A stretch of DNA of 64,000 nucleotides, from contig NZ_CP049332.1 in NCBI RefSeq assembly GCF_011064285.1, positions 62,001 to 126,000 on the forward strand, read 5' to 3'. Position numbers and translations under genes: made by a program. Below are positions 1 to 8,565 of the stretch, one piece after another. The stretch comes from Vibrio ziniensis. GTDB lineage: Bacteria; Pseudomonadota; Gammaproteobacteria; Enterobacterales; Vibrionaceae. Positions within the stretch are counted from its first letter, which is position 1. Every line of letters begins with the position of its first letter. Below the pieces are notes generated by a model. It worked only from the letters and a program-made list of their open reading frames with translations. It did not search any database and had not been told where the DNA came from.

Positions 1-1
1 T

Positions 2-184
2 ATTGTTGGTCTTAGTGTTGCTGTATTTCAGGCAGCAACGCAGATCAACGAACAAACGTTAAGCTTCTTACCTCGCCTTATCGTCACATTGTTGATGGTG
101 ATTTTTGCAGGACACTGGATGATCCGCCAGATTATGGAGTTATTTGAATACCTGTTTCTGAACATACCGGGAATGCTTGGCTGA
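2..184 (+). CDS. fliQ: Lateral flagellar export protein FliQ, C-terminal part (5' end outside window)
   Basis: The frame open from the window edge encodes about 60 residues ending in NIPGMLG and then TGA. They contain a hydrophobic helix (LIVTLLMVIFAGHWM) and the MIRQIMELFEY stretch typical of the FliQ C-terminus. FliQ is a small two-helix membrane protein of the FliPQR export gate in the flagellar basal body. Its stop codon overlaps the fliR start by one base (TGATG), so the two are translationally coupled. The start lies upstream of the window. The fliQ-fliR-flhB order is standard for flagellar clusters. Confidence 0.9.
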   Translation: MVGLSVAVFQAATQINEQTLSFLPRLIVTLLMVIFAGHWMIRQIMELFEYLFLNIPGMLG

Positions 185-960
185 TGGAATTTACGTTCAG
201 CGAGATATCTAGCTGGTTAGGTCAATTATGGTGGCCCTTTTTCCGTATTGGGGCGGCTTTTATATCAATGCCAATCTTTGGCGACTTACTTATCCCTGTC
301 TGGATAAGAACTTTGCTTGCCCTCTCTATTACAGTGATCACCGCCCCACTGATGCCAGCTATGCCTGAAGTTGGGCTATTCTCTATGACATCGCTATTTC
401 TTGCCTTTGAGCAAGCAGTTTGGGGATTGCTGTTTGGATTAATCATCCACATGTTGTTTACCGTATTCACAATGTTGGGGCAGATTGTTTCTTTGCAAAT
501 GGGTTTAGGCATGGCAATGATGAATGACCCTGTTAATGGATTATCAGTTCCCATTCTTGGGCGCATTTTCCTAATATTTACCACTTTATTATTCCTAGCT
601 CTGGAAGGTCATCTATTAGTTATTGACGTATTGATTCAAAGCTTCGAAGTATGGCCGGTCGGTTCAGGAATCTCTGTATTGTCTATCAAAACGATTGTTG
701 CAGTATTTGGTTGGATGTTTTCAGCGGCACTTGCTTTGGCTCTACCAGCCATTGTAGCAATGCTACTGGCTAACATTAGCTTTGGCGTCATGAACCGAGC
801 AGCACCAAGCCTTAATGTGTATGCATTAGGTTTTCCTATGACCATGTTATTGGGACTATTAACTGTTTTACTTTCAATCAGTGGGATCCCCGGGAGCTAC
901 ACCGAGCTAGTTCATGACGCTTTACGTTTTCTTAATCAATTTATGGTGGGGAATGCATGA
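184..960 (+). CDS. fliR: Lateral flagellar export gate protein FliR
   Basis: This 258-residue, very hydrophobic protein has about six membrane segments and typical FliR features, such as the LALSITVITAPLMP stretch near residues 40-55 and a C-terminal pair of helices around MTMLLGLLTVLLSISGI. FliR forms the export gate with FliP and FliQ in the inner membrane, at the centre of the MS ring. The length matches the family (about 260). It overlaps fliQ by 1 base and flhB by 4 bases (ATGA), so it belongs to one tightly coupled export operon. The linked laf genes show that it serves the lateral system. Confidence 0.93.
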   Translation: MEFTFSEISSWLGQLWWPFFRIGAAFISMPIFGDLLIPVWIRTLLALSITVITAPLMPAMPEVGLFSMTSLFLAFEQAVWGLLFGLIIHMLFTVFTMLGQIVSLQMGLGMAMMNDPVNGLSVPILGRIFLIFTTLLFLALEGHLLVIDVLIQSFEVWPVGSGISVLSIKTIVAVFGWMFSAALALALPAIVAMLLANISFGVMNRAAPSLNVYALGFPMTMLLGLLTVLLSISGIPGSYTELVHDALRFLNQFMVGNA

Positions 961-2084
961 GCGAATCAACATCTCAAGATAAAACCGAAAAGGCTTCCCC
1001 TCAGAAGATAAAAAAAGCCAGACAGCAAGGACAGATCCCCCGAGCGAAAGAATTTACTGCATCTGTTATTTTCCTTGCTGTCGCTTATTATTTTGCTTCA
1101 CAGCTGCCTTCCATATGGAAAACCATCACTGGTATTTTTCGTTACAACATGGCACTCACACATCTGGAGCTGGAAAACCCTCTCATTATGGTTGAAAAGC
1201 TCGAACACAGTTTGGTCATTTTGGTCGAACTATTAGTCCCGATGTTTGTTGTAATCATGATTACGGCTGTGGGTGGCAGCATGATTCTAGGTGGTTGGTT
1301 TTTCCGTCCGGCCAATCTGTTACCTAAACTGAATAAACTGAGTCCGTTCGCAGGTTTTAAACGTATGTTTTCTACCCGTTCGTTAATTGAGTTACTCAAA
1401 TCAACGCTAAAAGTTTCAGTGATCTCATTAGTATTGTACTGGTACATGAACAGCAATCTACAATCGTTACTATCGATGCAACAACTCCCACTTAATCAAG
1501 GAGTAGTGTTGATCATGAATATTCTATTTGATGGATTACTAATGATGGGTGGTGTTCTGCTTCTTTTTGGTCTGATAGATATTCCATACCAACGCTGGGA
1601 ACATCTAAAAGAGCTAAAGATGACGAAGCAGGAGCTCAAAGAAGAGTATAAAAGTAACGAAGGTAGACCAGAAGTCAAACAACGTATTCGCCAGATTCAG
1701 CAGCAATTTGCCCGACGTCGTGTTGATAAGATGGTACCTAAGGCCGATGTAGTCATTGTGAACCCTACACATTACGCGGTCGCTTTAAAATACGACACAT
1801 CGCTATCCGAAGCTCCCTTTGTGATCGCTAAAGGTGTCGATGAAACGGCTATGCACATTCAGCGAATTGCTCGGGAAAATAATGTAGAAATCATTAATTC
1901 ACCTCCGCTAACGCGTTCAATTTACTATACAACCGCTATTGAACAGGCCATACCAAGCCAGCTTTATGTCGCGGTGGCACACATTTTAACGTATGTGCTG
2001 CAATTAAAATCATTCCGTAATGGAAAAGGTGAGCAACCAATGCCACTTCCCCATTTCTCAATACCTAAAAATTTGCAGCATTAA
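957..2084 (+). CDS. flhB: Lateral flagellar export switch protein FlhB
   Basis: FlhB is the export-gate protein that switches substrate specificity from rod/hook to filament proteins. The 375-residue product has four N-terminal membrane segments (roughly residues 30-210) and a basic linker. The autocleavage motif NPTH lies at residues 269-272, followed by YAVALKY as in the family. The N-terminus is charged and hydrophilic (SQDKTEKASPQKIKKARQQGQ), as expected. The start overlaps fliR (ATGA), and flhA begins 25 bases after the stop. FliK, encoded downstream at 8.6 kb, is the expected partner for the specificity switch. Confidence 0.95.
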   Translation: MSESTSQDKTEKASPQKIKKARQQGQIPRAKEFTASVIFLAVAYYFASQLPSIWKTITGIFRYNMALTHLELENPLIMVEKLEHSLVILVELLVPMFVVIMITAVGGSMILGGWFFRPANLLPKLNKLSPFAGFKRMFSTRSLIELLKSTLKVSVISLVLYWYMNSNLQSLLSMQQLPLNQGVVLIMNILFDGLLMMGGVLLLFGLIDIPYQRWEHLKELKMTKQELKEEYKSNEGRPEVKQRIRQIQQQFARRRVDKMVPKADVVIVNPTHYAVALKYDTSLSEAPFVIAKGVDETAMHIQRIARENNVEIINSPPLTRSIYYTTAIEQAIPSQLYVAVAHILTYVLQLKSFRNGKGEQPMPLPHFSIPKNLQH

Positions 2085-2109
2085 TAAGTAACGATATAGG
2101 ACTGTTCGG

Positions 2110-4203
2110 ATGTTTGACCGGTTAAAACAATTACAAAGTACAAGTAAATCATATATTGGTATTCCAATTGTTTTACTTATGGTTCTGGCAATGGTCATAC
2201 TTCCACTGCCGCCTTTGTTACTCGACTCTTTGTTCACGTTTAACATTGTACTCGCAATTCTGGTACTTTTAGTCAGTACTACCGCTAAACGTCCGCTGGA
2301 TTTTTCGATCTTTCCTACCATTCTATTAGTAACAACCTTATTACGTCTGACACTGAACGTAGCTTCTACCCGTATTGTTCTTCTAGAAGGTCACAACGGT
2401 GGAGATGCTGCAGGTAAAGTTATTCAGGCATTTGGTGAAGTGGTTATTGGCGGTAACTACGTCGTTGGTATGGTGATATTCATCATTCTGATGATTATTA
2501 ACTTCGTCGTTATTACCAAAGGTGGAGAGCGAATATCTGAAGTATCTGCTCGTTTCACCTTAGATGCTTTACCGGGCAAACAAATGGCGATTGATGCTGA
2601 CTTAAATGCAGGCTTGATAGATCAAGAAGCAGCGCGTCTGCGTCGTCGTGAAGTCGCTAATGAAGCCGATTTCCATGGTTCAATGGACGGTGCCTCCAAA
2701 TTTGTTCGTGGTGACGCCATCGCAGGTTTGATGATCCTGTTTATCAACATCATTGGCGGTGTCGCTATCGGTGTTTTTGAACACGGCATGGCAGCCTCTG
2801 AGGCATTTAAAACTTATGCATTACTGACCATCGGGGATGGGTTAGTCGCACAAATCCCTTCACTGCTTTTAGCAACCTCTGCTGCAATTATTGTTACTCG
2901 GATTAATGACAGCGACAATGACATGTCGCAGACAATGTACAAGCAGTTATTAGCAACACCTTCAACGCTTTATACTGTTGCTGCTATTATGGCTGTAATC
3001 GGCGTAGTGCCAGGGATGCCACATTTAGCCTTTTTCACATTTTCAGCGGTTGTTGCTTTTGCTGGTTGGCGTCAAACTAAGCGTCCGATTGAAGATACAC
3101 AGCTTGAAGAAGTTTCTGCGCTATCTAGAGCAATGAAACAGAGTGAAGATATCACATTAAGCTGGGAAGATATCCCTCACGTTCAATCAATTAGCCTGTC
3201 GCTTGGTTACCGTTTAGTGCATTTGGTTAATAAAGAACAAGGTGCACCGTTGACACAACGTATCAGGGGGATACGCCGCAATCTTTCTGAGCAAGTCGGC
3301 TTTCTGTTACCTGAAGTTAGCATACGCGATAATCTCAACCTAAAGCCCAATCAATATACTATTTCGCTTAACGGTGAGATTGTAGAAGAAGGATTTATCG
3401 AACCTGAACGTTTGATGGCTATTGCCGTTGGCGAAACATATGGAGAAATTGATGGTATTCTCGGCAGTGACCCGGCCTATCAGTTACCTGCGGTATGGAT
3501 TGAACATAACCAAAAAGCGCGAGCGCTTAACATGGGTTATCAGGTAGTCGACGATGCAACTGTTGTTGCAACACACATTAGTAAAGTGATGAAAACCAAC
3601 CTAGCGGAGCTTTTTAATCATGATGATGTTAATGCAATGAACCAGCGTTTAACAGCTCAAGCACCTAAGTTGGCGGAGGCACTTGCAGCAGCATTACGCC
3701 CAGCTCAACAGCTTAAAGTTTACCGCCAACTTCTGCTCGATCAGGTACCACTCAAAGACATTAGAACCATAGCTAATACCATGCTTGAGTCATCTGAAAA
3801 CACTAAAGATCCTATTTTACTCGCCGCAGATGTACGTTGCGCCCTACGCCGTACATTGATTAATCTGTTAGCCGGTCAAAAACAGGAAATAAAAGTCTAC
3901 GCTCTATCCGATGAATTGGAGCAAATGCTAATGACTTCACTGCAACAAGCGCAGGCCAGTGGTGTAATTATGTTAGATAGTTTCCCTGTCGAACCGAATA
4001 TTCTCGGACAATTTCAGCAAAACTTACCGCTACTCAGACAACAAATGAAACAACAAGGTATACCACCAATTCTGCTGGTGATGCCTCAACTTCGCCCTCT
4101 TGTTGCAAGATATGCACGAACTTTTGCACAAGGTTTGGCCGTTCTTTCATATAATGAAATTCCTGAAAACAAACAGATAAGTGTGGTAGGTAACCTTGGC
4201 TAA
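2110..4203 (+). CDS. flhA: Lateral flagellar export protein FlhA
   Basis: FlhA is the largest export-gate component. It forms a ring below the FliPQR pore and docks chaperone-substrate complexes. The 697-residue protein has about eight N-terminal membrane segments. The conserved cytoplasmic FHIPEP-type loop is recognisable in TLLRLTLNVASTRIVLLEG (residues about 77-95) and in the RFTLDALPGKQMAIDADLNAG stretch (about 147-168). A long soluble C-terminal domain follows. The length is normal (about 690-700). It is preceded by a 25-base gap after flhB and overlaps the next gene by 8 bases. Confidence 0.95.
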   Translation: MFDRLKQLQSTSKSYIGIPIVLLMVLAMVILPLPPLLLDSLFTFNIVLAILVLLVSTTAKRPLDFSIFPTILLVTTLLRLTLNVASTRIVLLEGHNGGDAAGKVIQAFGEVVIGGNYVVGMVIFIILMIINFVVITKGGERISEVSARFTLDALPGKQMAIDADLNAGLIDQEAARLRRREVANEADFHGSMDGASKFVRGDAIAGLMILFINIIGGVAIGVFEHGMAASEAFKTYALLTIGDGLVAQIPSLLLATSAAIIVTRINDSDNDMSQTMYKQLLATPSTLYTVAAIMAVIGVVPGMPHLAFFTFSAVVAFAGWRQTKRPIEDTQLEEVSALSRAMKQSEDITLSWEDIPHVQSISLSLGYRLVHLVNKEQGAPLTQRIRGIRRNLSEQVGFLLPEVSIRDNLNLKPNQYTISLNGEIVEEGFIEPERLMAIAVGETYGEIDGILGSDPAYQLPAVWIEHNQKARALNMGYQVVDDATVVATHISKVMKTNLAELFNHDDVNAMNQRLTAQAPKLAEALAAALRPAQQLKVYRQLLLDQVPLKDIRTIANTMLESSENTKDPILLAADVRCALRRTLINLLAGQKQEIKVYALSDELEQMLMTSLQQAQASGVIMLDSFPVEPNILGQFQQNLPLLRQQMKQQGIPPILLVMPQLRPLVARYARTFAQGLAVLSYNEIPENKQISVVGNLG

Positions 4204-5008
4204 ACTATTTTCTTTTCAGAGTCTGTACAACTATCTCAGTGATCTCATTGAAAAAAATGTCACCACTGACGATGATGCCATGGTGTTTGAAGCATTCAAA
4301 CATAATGATATTCGTCATGCTTGTCAGGCGATTAGAGAAACCGCTATGGGAGAAGTCGAATATCAACATCTGACACTTCGTTTCGGTAGTCGGGGAGAGC
4401 AAAGCGTATATCAATTTGAACTGTCAGATAAAATGGCATATTGCTTAGATCTTTACAGCCTCTATCTGGCACTACGACAAACACGATTTCAGTTAGATAC
4501 ATTCCATCCTAGTTTAATCAGTAACGTCGTTGTCCCTTTAAGGGGCGATACTTTACTATGGCCACATGGGAAATTTTTCGTTGAGCAGCTCTTCGAGCAT
4601 CATATGGAAACTTTTTCCCATATCGTTCCGTCAATACAGGTACAGTTCCCTTTATCGTCTGCCGATGAACTGAAGCTGTTTGTAGAGCAAATCCAAAAGG
4701 CGGCTTACGCGGTATGGTTTGAACTTTACGCACCGTGCGAGGATTTTGAGCAAGTGACTCTGTTCAAGCCTGATATGATTAAACTAGCTGTTACGTTGGA
4801 AAACAAAGAAGATCGGCAAGCATTTTTACCCATCGCTCGTTTTCTTCGTCAACGCCGATATAAATGGGTCGCGGGAAGAGTCGCGAGTAAAATTGAACTC
4901 AACCAGTATAGATTACTGGGTGCAAGTTACTACTTCGGCTATTTTAGTGACATCCCTACTTCGATGTCATTTCGAAACTTTGATGTTTCAGATAATGATT
5001 ACTCATAA
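4196..5008 (+). CDS. Divergent, probably catalytically dead EAL-like protein in the lateral flagellar operon
   Basis: This 270-residue soluble protein starts at a TTG that overlaps flhA by 8 bases, so it is probably co-translated with the export genes. Reading it against the EAL phosphodiesterase fold gives a consistent match along its length. HLTLRF (residues 58-63) sits where EALxRW should be, and FKPDMIKLA (190-198) where the lpvDxiKiD strand should be. YKWVAGRVASKIELNQYRLLG (222-242) and YYFGYFSDIP (245-254) mimic the vAEGVEt..Q...L..lG and QGyyf..P ends. The EAL glutamate, the EitE strand, the DDFG pair and the last catalytic glutamate are missing; only the lysine (K196) is kept. It is therefore probably a protein-binding or regulatory relative, as in the YdiV type. 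The function is not known. The family assignment is inference from motif order. Confidence 0.6.
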   Translation: MAKLFSFQSLYNYLSDLIEKNVTTDDDAMVFEAFKHNDIRHACQAIRETAMGEVEYQHLTLRFGSRGEQSVYQFELSDKMAYCLDLYSLYLALRQTRFQLDTFHPSLISNVVVPLRGDTLLWPHGKFFVEQLFEHHMETFSHIVPSIQVQFPLSSADELKLFVEQIQKAAYAVWFELYAPCEDFEQVTLFKPDMIKLAVTLENKEDRQAFLPIARFLRQRRYKWVAGRVASKIELNQYRLLGASYYFGYFSDIPTSMSFRNFDVSDNDYS

Positions 5009-5048
5009 GCAGCTAACGTATATTTCTTACCAGCTACAACCATCAATT

Positions 5049-5079
5049 ATTCGTTCCCAAACACCCTATGGGAACGAGT
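5049..5079 (+). terminator. Hairpin between the export operon and lafA
   Basis: A 10-bp stem (ATTCGTTCCC / GGGAACGAGT, one G-U pair) with an 11-base loop lies 40 bases after the EAL-like gene. It is followed by an AT-rich stretch without a strong T run. It is probably the end of the export operon, leaving lafA as a separate unit. Confidence 0.45.
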
Positions 5080-5305
5080 ATTTATTCACTAACAAGCCCA
5101 CTCGTCACCTCTCCTTTACCTGTACACATGATTAGTAAGTAAAAATTTAACTTACATAACATATTGAATTTAAATCAATTAAAAATTAATTGGCAAAAAT
5201 CTTCATTTTTTAATTAATTTTCTCAGATAACCATCCGCCTCTAAGTAGTGAACAGGGAAGTATCCCGAACCAAACAACATATTGAAACCACTTGAGGAAT
5301 CGAAC
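5080..5305 (+). other. AT-rich leader and promoter region of lafA
   Basis: This non-coding stretch is very AT-rich and holds the lafA control region and a long leader. A clean sigma-28 promoter (TAAA-N15-GCCGATAA) could not be placed. The closest -10-like block is TCAGATAA at 5223-5230, without a good -35 partner. A G-rich Shine-Dalgarno (TTGAGGAA) precedes the ATG at 5306. Lateral flagellin genes are known to depend on LafS (sigma-28), so a divergent site is expected somewhere here. Confidence 0.4.
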
Positions 5306-6148
5306 ATGGCTTTATCAATGCACACTAACTACGCTTCACTTGTTACTCAAAACACGTTGAACGGTACTAATGAGCTACTAAACACTGCGATGGAACGTCT
5401 AAGTACTGGTCTTCGCATTAACTCTGCAGCGGATGATGCTGCTGGTCTACAAATCTCTACTCGCCTTGAGCTAAACACTCGTGGTATGAGCGTAGCACAA
5501 CGTAACGCACAAGATGGTCAGTCTATGCTACAGACAGCTGAGGGTGCGTTTGATGAAGCAACAAACATCCTATACCGTATGAACGACCTAGCTACACAAG
5601 CAGCTAACGGTACTAACAGTGCTGATGACCTAACAGCTCTTAACGCAGAATTCACTGAACTAAGTGCTGAATTAGTTAACATCATGGACAACACCACTTA
5701 CGCAGGTGACACACTGCTAACTACTTCAGGTATTAAAACTGGTGGTTTGACTCTGCAAATCGGTTCTTCATCTGCTGAAACTTTAGACCTATCTACTACT
5801 GTTGATACTGGTGTTGGTGCAGCGTACGATAACCTTACTGCAGGTTACACTGGCCTGGGCACTCAAGCTGACGCATCAACTACAATGGATGAGATGGCTG
5901 ATGCTCTAGCGGCTGTAGGTACAGCTCGTGCTGGACTAGGTGCAACAATGAACCGTCTTGACCACACTATTGCTAACTTAGGCAACATGATTGAAAACAC
6001 TTCTGCTGCGAAAGGTCGTATCACTGACGCTGACTACGCTGTTGAATCTTCAAACATGACTAAGAACCAAATGTTGATGCAAGCTGGTACAACTATCTTG
6101 TCTCAAACTAACCAGATTCCAAGCATGGCAATTTCTTTACTTCGCTAA
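5306..6148 (+). CDS. lafA: Lateral flagellin LafA
   Basis: LafA is the single flagellin of the lateral swarming filament. The 280-residue protein has the conserved N-terminal D0/D1 region ([19 protein letters not shown]..., with [22 protein letters not shown]) and the C-terminal D1/D0 region ([32 protein letters not shown]). A short variable middle lies between them, so the size fits lateral rather than polar flagellins. The ATG at 5306 is chosen because it has a GAGG ribosome site at correct spacing; an upstream in-frame TTG at 5282 lacks one. It stands alone between two hairpins. The gene has strongly biased, highly expressed-type codon use compared with its neighbours. Confidence 0.97.
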   Translation: MALSMHTNYASLVTQNTLNGTNELLNTAMERLSTGLRINSAADDAAGLQISTRLELNTRGMSVAQRNAQDGQSMLQTAEGAFDEATNILYRMNDLATQAANGTNSADDLTALNAEFTELSAELVNIMDNTTYAGDTLLTTSGIKTGGLTLQIGSSSAETLDLSTTVDTGVGAAYDNLTAGYTGLGTQADASTTMDEMADALAAVGTARAGLGATMNRLDHTIANLGNMIENTSAAKGRITDADYAVESSNMTKNQMLMQAGTTILSQTNQIPSMAISLLR

Positions 6149-6173
6149 TAAATAGCTGTAAATACTTCCTGTT

Positions 6174-6201
6174 AAAAACCTCCTCTCGTAGGAGGTTTTT
6201 T
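6174..6201 (+). terminator. Rho-independent terminator of lafA
   Basis: A perfect 10-bp stem (AAAAACCTCC / GGAGGTTTTT) with a 7-base loop and a T run lies 26 bases after the lafA stop codon. Confidence 0.92.
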
Positions 6202-6337
6202 GTTAATGCTCTTTGCTCTTCTGTCCTTCCAAATAGAGAATTCAGGACTCCTTCTCTCGCCGAAATGCCCTTTTAAATTTAATCATCTTCCGAATCATGT
6301 CGCCTTACCTACTTAGATAGCCTATTTATCATAGTGG

Positions 6338-6380
6338 AAAAGGCGGAATTGCCCATTGGGAAGTATAACTTCCGCCTTTT
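6338..6380. repeat. Perfect 11-bp inverted repeat between lafA and fliD
   Basis: AAAAGGCGGAA (6338-6348) and TTCCGCCTTTT (6370-6380) form a perfect stem around a 21-base loop. It lies about 140 bases upstream of fliD. It could be a second terminator, the 3' end of an antisense transcript, or a structured leader. The rest of 6202-6518 is AT-rich without a credible gene. GCCGGAAATAA at 6473-6483 resembles a sigma-28 -10 element for the fliD operon, but no TAAA box is found at the right distance. Confidence 0.55.
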
Positions 6381-6518
6381 GCCAAAAAATCATCTATCTA
6401 ATTGTTTTTATATGCATTTATTGATGGCATGCATCTTGATATATGAAGTCTATTCATATCTGGTGTGTATTAGGCCGGAAATAAGTGGCACTCAGGCTGA
6501 TATACAGGGAGCAACCAA

Positions 6519-7856
6519 ATGAGTTCGATAGATCCAATAACTATGGCAACACAACTTGCTACGTATGACGTGCAATCATTTCAAACTCGTTATGATACGC
6601 AAAGTACAACGTATCAGTCGCAATTGACTGCGCTGGGTAAAATCGAAACGGCTCTTAAAGAATTTCGTACGGCTATCACTTCAATGAATAGCTCAACAAG
6701 CAGTATTGTTCAGAACAGCGCAACAGTATCAACCGAAGGTTATTTCTCTGCTACAGCGGATGCTACAGCACTTTCTGGTAGCTACCAGATCTTTGTTGAA
6801 CAATTGGCGACTGCACACCAGGTATCTGCTGACATGCCTGTCGACCTAAACTCTACTACTGAAGTACCTTCCACAGGTACTCTAGATTTCACTATCAATG
6901 GTGAAACAATGTCATTGGATTTGTCTACTATCGACAGTAATGGCGACGGTCTATCAACCATGGCGGAACTGGTTACTGCTATCAATAACGATGCATCCAA
7001 TCCAGGAGTGAACGCGACTTTAGTGCGTTCTAACGGACAAACCTATTTTATGCTTTCCAGTACAGAAACTGGCGTAGCTAACACCATTAACGTCAGTGCG
7101 TCAGGTACAGGACAGACCTGGTTTGAAGACGCATTCACCAACCTAACAGAAATATCAGCACCTCAAGATGCGGTTATCTGGCTTGGTGCACAAGGCACTG
7201 GTCTGCAATTAACCAGCAGTAGCAACACCTTTGAAGATGTTATTGACGGTGTAGATATTACGGTAACGAAGGCTCAAACCACTGGTGAAGCCGCACTGTC
7301 TATGGCTGTTGGTGCCGATAAGGAAGGTACAGAAGAGCAGATGACGACCATCATCAATGCCTATAACAGCCTGATGTCAACAATTGATAAATACACCGCT
7401 GTTGGTGATGAAGATACAAGCCGTGGCCCTCTAGCAAGTGATTCAACGGTGCGGTCAATTGAATCTCAGCTAAGAGCACTGGTCCGAAGTGAATTTGACG
7501 GTATGCGTTTGAGCAACCTTGGCATTGAAATCAGCCGCACTGGAACTATGAGTATTGATAGCGACAAGTTTGCTGAAGTTCAGGCAACAAATAGCGCAGG
7601 TCTGGAATCCTTCTTCAACGGTGACGGTAATCTGTTTGATTCAATTGATGACCTGTTAAATCCATACCTTAAATACGGTTCTGGCATGTTCTCATCACGC
7701 AAAGATGCCATTCGTCAGACCCTTGATCGTATTGACGATAAGCAAGAGGTTTTGGAGCGCAAGTTTGAAGCCTCATACAACCGCTATTTGAAACAATTTA
7801 CTCAAATGAACCAAATTATTACCCAAATGAGCCAGACCATGTCGTTGTTCGGCTAA
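6519..7856 (+). CDS. fliD: Lateral filament cap protein FliD (LafB)
   Basis: FliD forms the pentameric cap at the filament tip that guides flagellin folding outside the cell. The 445-residue protein begins with a coiled-coil D0 region (QLATYDVQSFQTRYDTQSTTYQSQLTALGKIETALKEF) and continues with the DNA-like FliD middle (DLSTIDSNGDGLSTMAELVTAINNDASNPGVNATLVRSNGQTYF split over residues about 130-185). It ends in a C-terminal helix (YLKQFTQMNQIITQMSQTMSLFG) typical of FliD. It opens the lafBCDEF-lafSTU operon and follows the lafA terminator. The length is usual for the family. Confidence 0.93.
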   Translation: MSSIDPITMATQLATYDVQSFQTRYDTQSTTYQSQLTALGKIETALKEFRTAITSMNSSTSSIVQNSATVSTEGYFSATADATALSGSYQIFVEQLATAHQVSADMPVDLNSTTEVPSTGTLDFTINGETMSLDLSTIDSNGDGLSTMAELVTAINNDASNPGVNATLVRSNGQTYFMLSSTETGVANTINVSASGTGQTWFEDAFTNLTEISAPQDAVIWLGAQGTGLQLTSSSNTFEDVIDGVDITVTKAQTTGEAALSMAVGADKEGTEEQMTTIINAYNSLMSTIDKYTAVGDEDTSRGPLASDSTVRSIESQLRALVRSEFDGMRLSNLGIEISRTGTMSIDSDKFAEVQATNSAGLESFFNGDGNLFDSIDDLLNPYLKYGSGMFSSRKDAIRQTLDRIDDKQEVLERKFEASYNRYLKQFTQMNQIITQMSQTMSLFG

Positions 7857-7878
7857 ATCGGCTTCAGGAGAAAAATTT

Positions 7879-8265
7879 ATGTTAATGGACTCTGGTTACG
7901 ACTCATATCAGCAAGTTGATTTAAATGCACAGGCGGCGGCGGCAAGTCCTCACCAATTAGTCGTGATGCTTATTGATGGCTTATTGGATGAAATCGAGCG
8001 TGTACGTGGGCACCTAAGTGAAGGACGCTTGGCGGCTAAAGGTACTGGCATTAATAAATGCATGAATATTTTAATCGGCCTAGACAGTGCACTAGACATG
8101 AAAACCGGTGGTGAATTAGCAGAAAATCTCCACCAGTTATACGACTACTGTCAGGTTGAGCTTTATCAAGCAAGTGTTCAGAAAGATGTGGAGCGCCTTA
8201 GTAACGTTGAAACCGTTATGGCTAACATAAGAGAAGGATGGATCAATTTTGGCCAATATGCATAG
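7879..8265 (+). CDS. fliS: Flagellin export chaperone FliS (LafC)
   Basis: FliS binds the flagellin C-terminus in the cytoplasm and delivers it to FlhA. The 128-residue protein has the family hallmarks: an N-terminal YQQVDLNAQAAAASPHQLVVMLIDGLLDEIERV helix, a short INKCMNILIGLDSALD helix with the typical alternation, and LYDYCQVELYQAS. A CAGGAG ribosome site precedes the ATG. It lies 22 bases after fliD and overlaps the following fliT-like gene by 17 bases, which indicates translational coupling in the filament-assembly operon. Confidence 0.93.
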   Translation: MLMDSGYDSYQQVDLNAQAAAASPHQLVVMLIDGLLDEIERVRGHLSEGRLAAKGTGINKCMNILIGLDSALDMKTGGELAENLHQLYDYCQVELYQASVQKDVERLSNVETVMANIREGWINFGQYA

Positions 8266-8563
8266 CGTCTCTCCTGAGCGGTTTCGCTTTATCTCTCATC
8301 GGATAAAAATAGCGACCAAGATACAAGACTGGCGGGCTCTGCGCAGATGCGATGCCGAACTTAATGAGCTTTTGACGACCTGCCAGCAGTTCCTAAGTGA
8401 CCCCCAAATAGCTCCGCATGTTACTGAAGTAAAAGCGGCGCATAAGGCTGCTTATGATGCCCTACGGTTGGCAACATCAGAGTTAGAATCGCAGATGTCG
8501 ACGGTCAATGATCAACAAGAACGGGCTGTGGCCTATCAGGCGACCATGTCTGCGGAGGGATAA
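8249..8563 (+). CDS. fliT: FliT-like flagellar chaperone (LafD)
   Basis: This is a 104-residue, all-helical, charged protein between fliS and fliK, the position of the FliD chaperone FliT in lateral clusters. Sequence identity to FliT is too weak to see clear motifs, so the call rests on size, helix content and position. The TTG start at 8249 is about 11 bases after an AAGGA site; an in-frame ATG at 8258 is the alternative. Either start keeps the overlap with fliS. The stop is 2 bases before the fliK start. Confidence 0.75.
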   Translation: MANMHSVSPERFRFISHRIKIATKIQDWRALRRCDAELNELLTTCQQFLSDPQIAPHVTEVKAAHKAAYDALRLATSELESQMSTVNDQQERAVAYQATMSAEG

Positions 8564-8565
8564 AG

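Noticed and set aside
222..584. 120-residue frame opposite fliR
   Set aside because: Antisense to a convincing FliR; no ribosome site and no family resemblance.
4893..5135. 80-residue frame overlapping the end of the EAL-like gene
   Set aside because: It is a different frame of a clear gene, crosses the hairpin at 5049 and has no ribosome site.
5080..5305. Sigma-28 promoter for lafA
   Set aside because: No TAAA-N15-GCCGATAA match was found; only weak -10-like blocks. Not listed as a promoter.
6334..6522. 62-residue open frame between lafA and fliD
   Set aside because: It runs through the 11-bp inverted repeat, has no ribosome site, no family features, and overlaps the fliD start. Better read as leader DNA.
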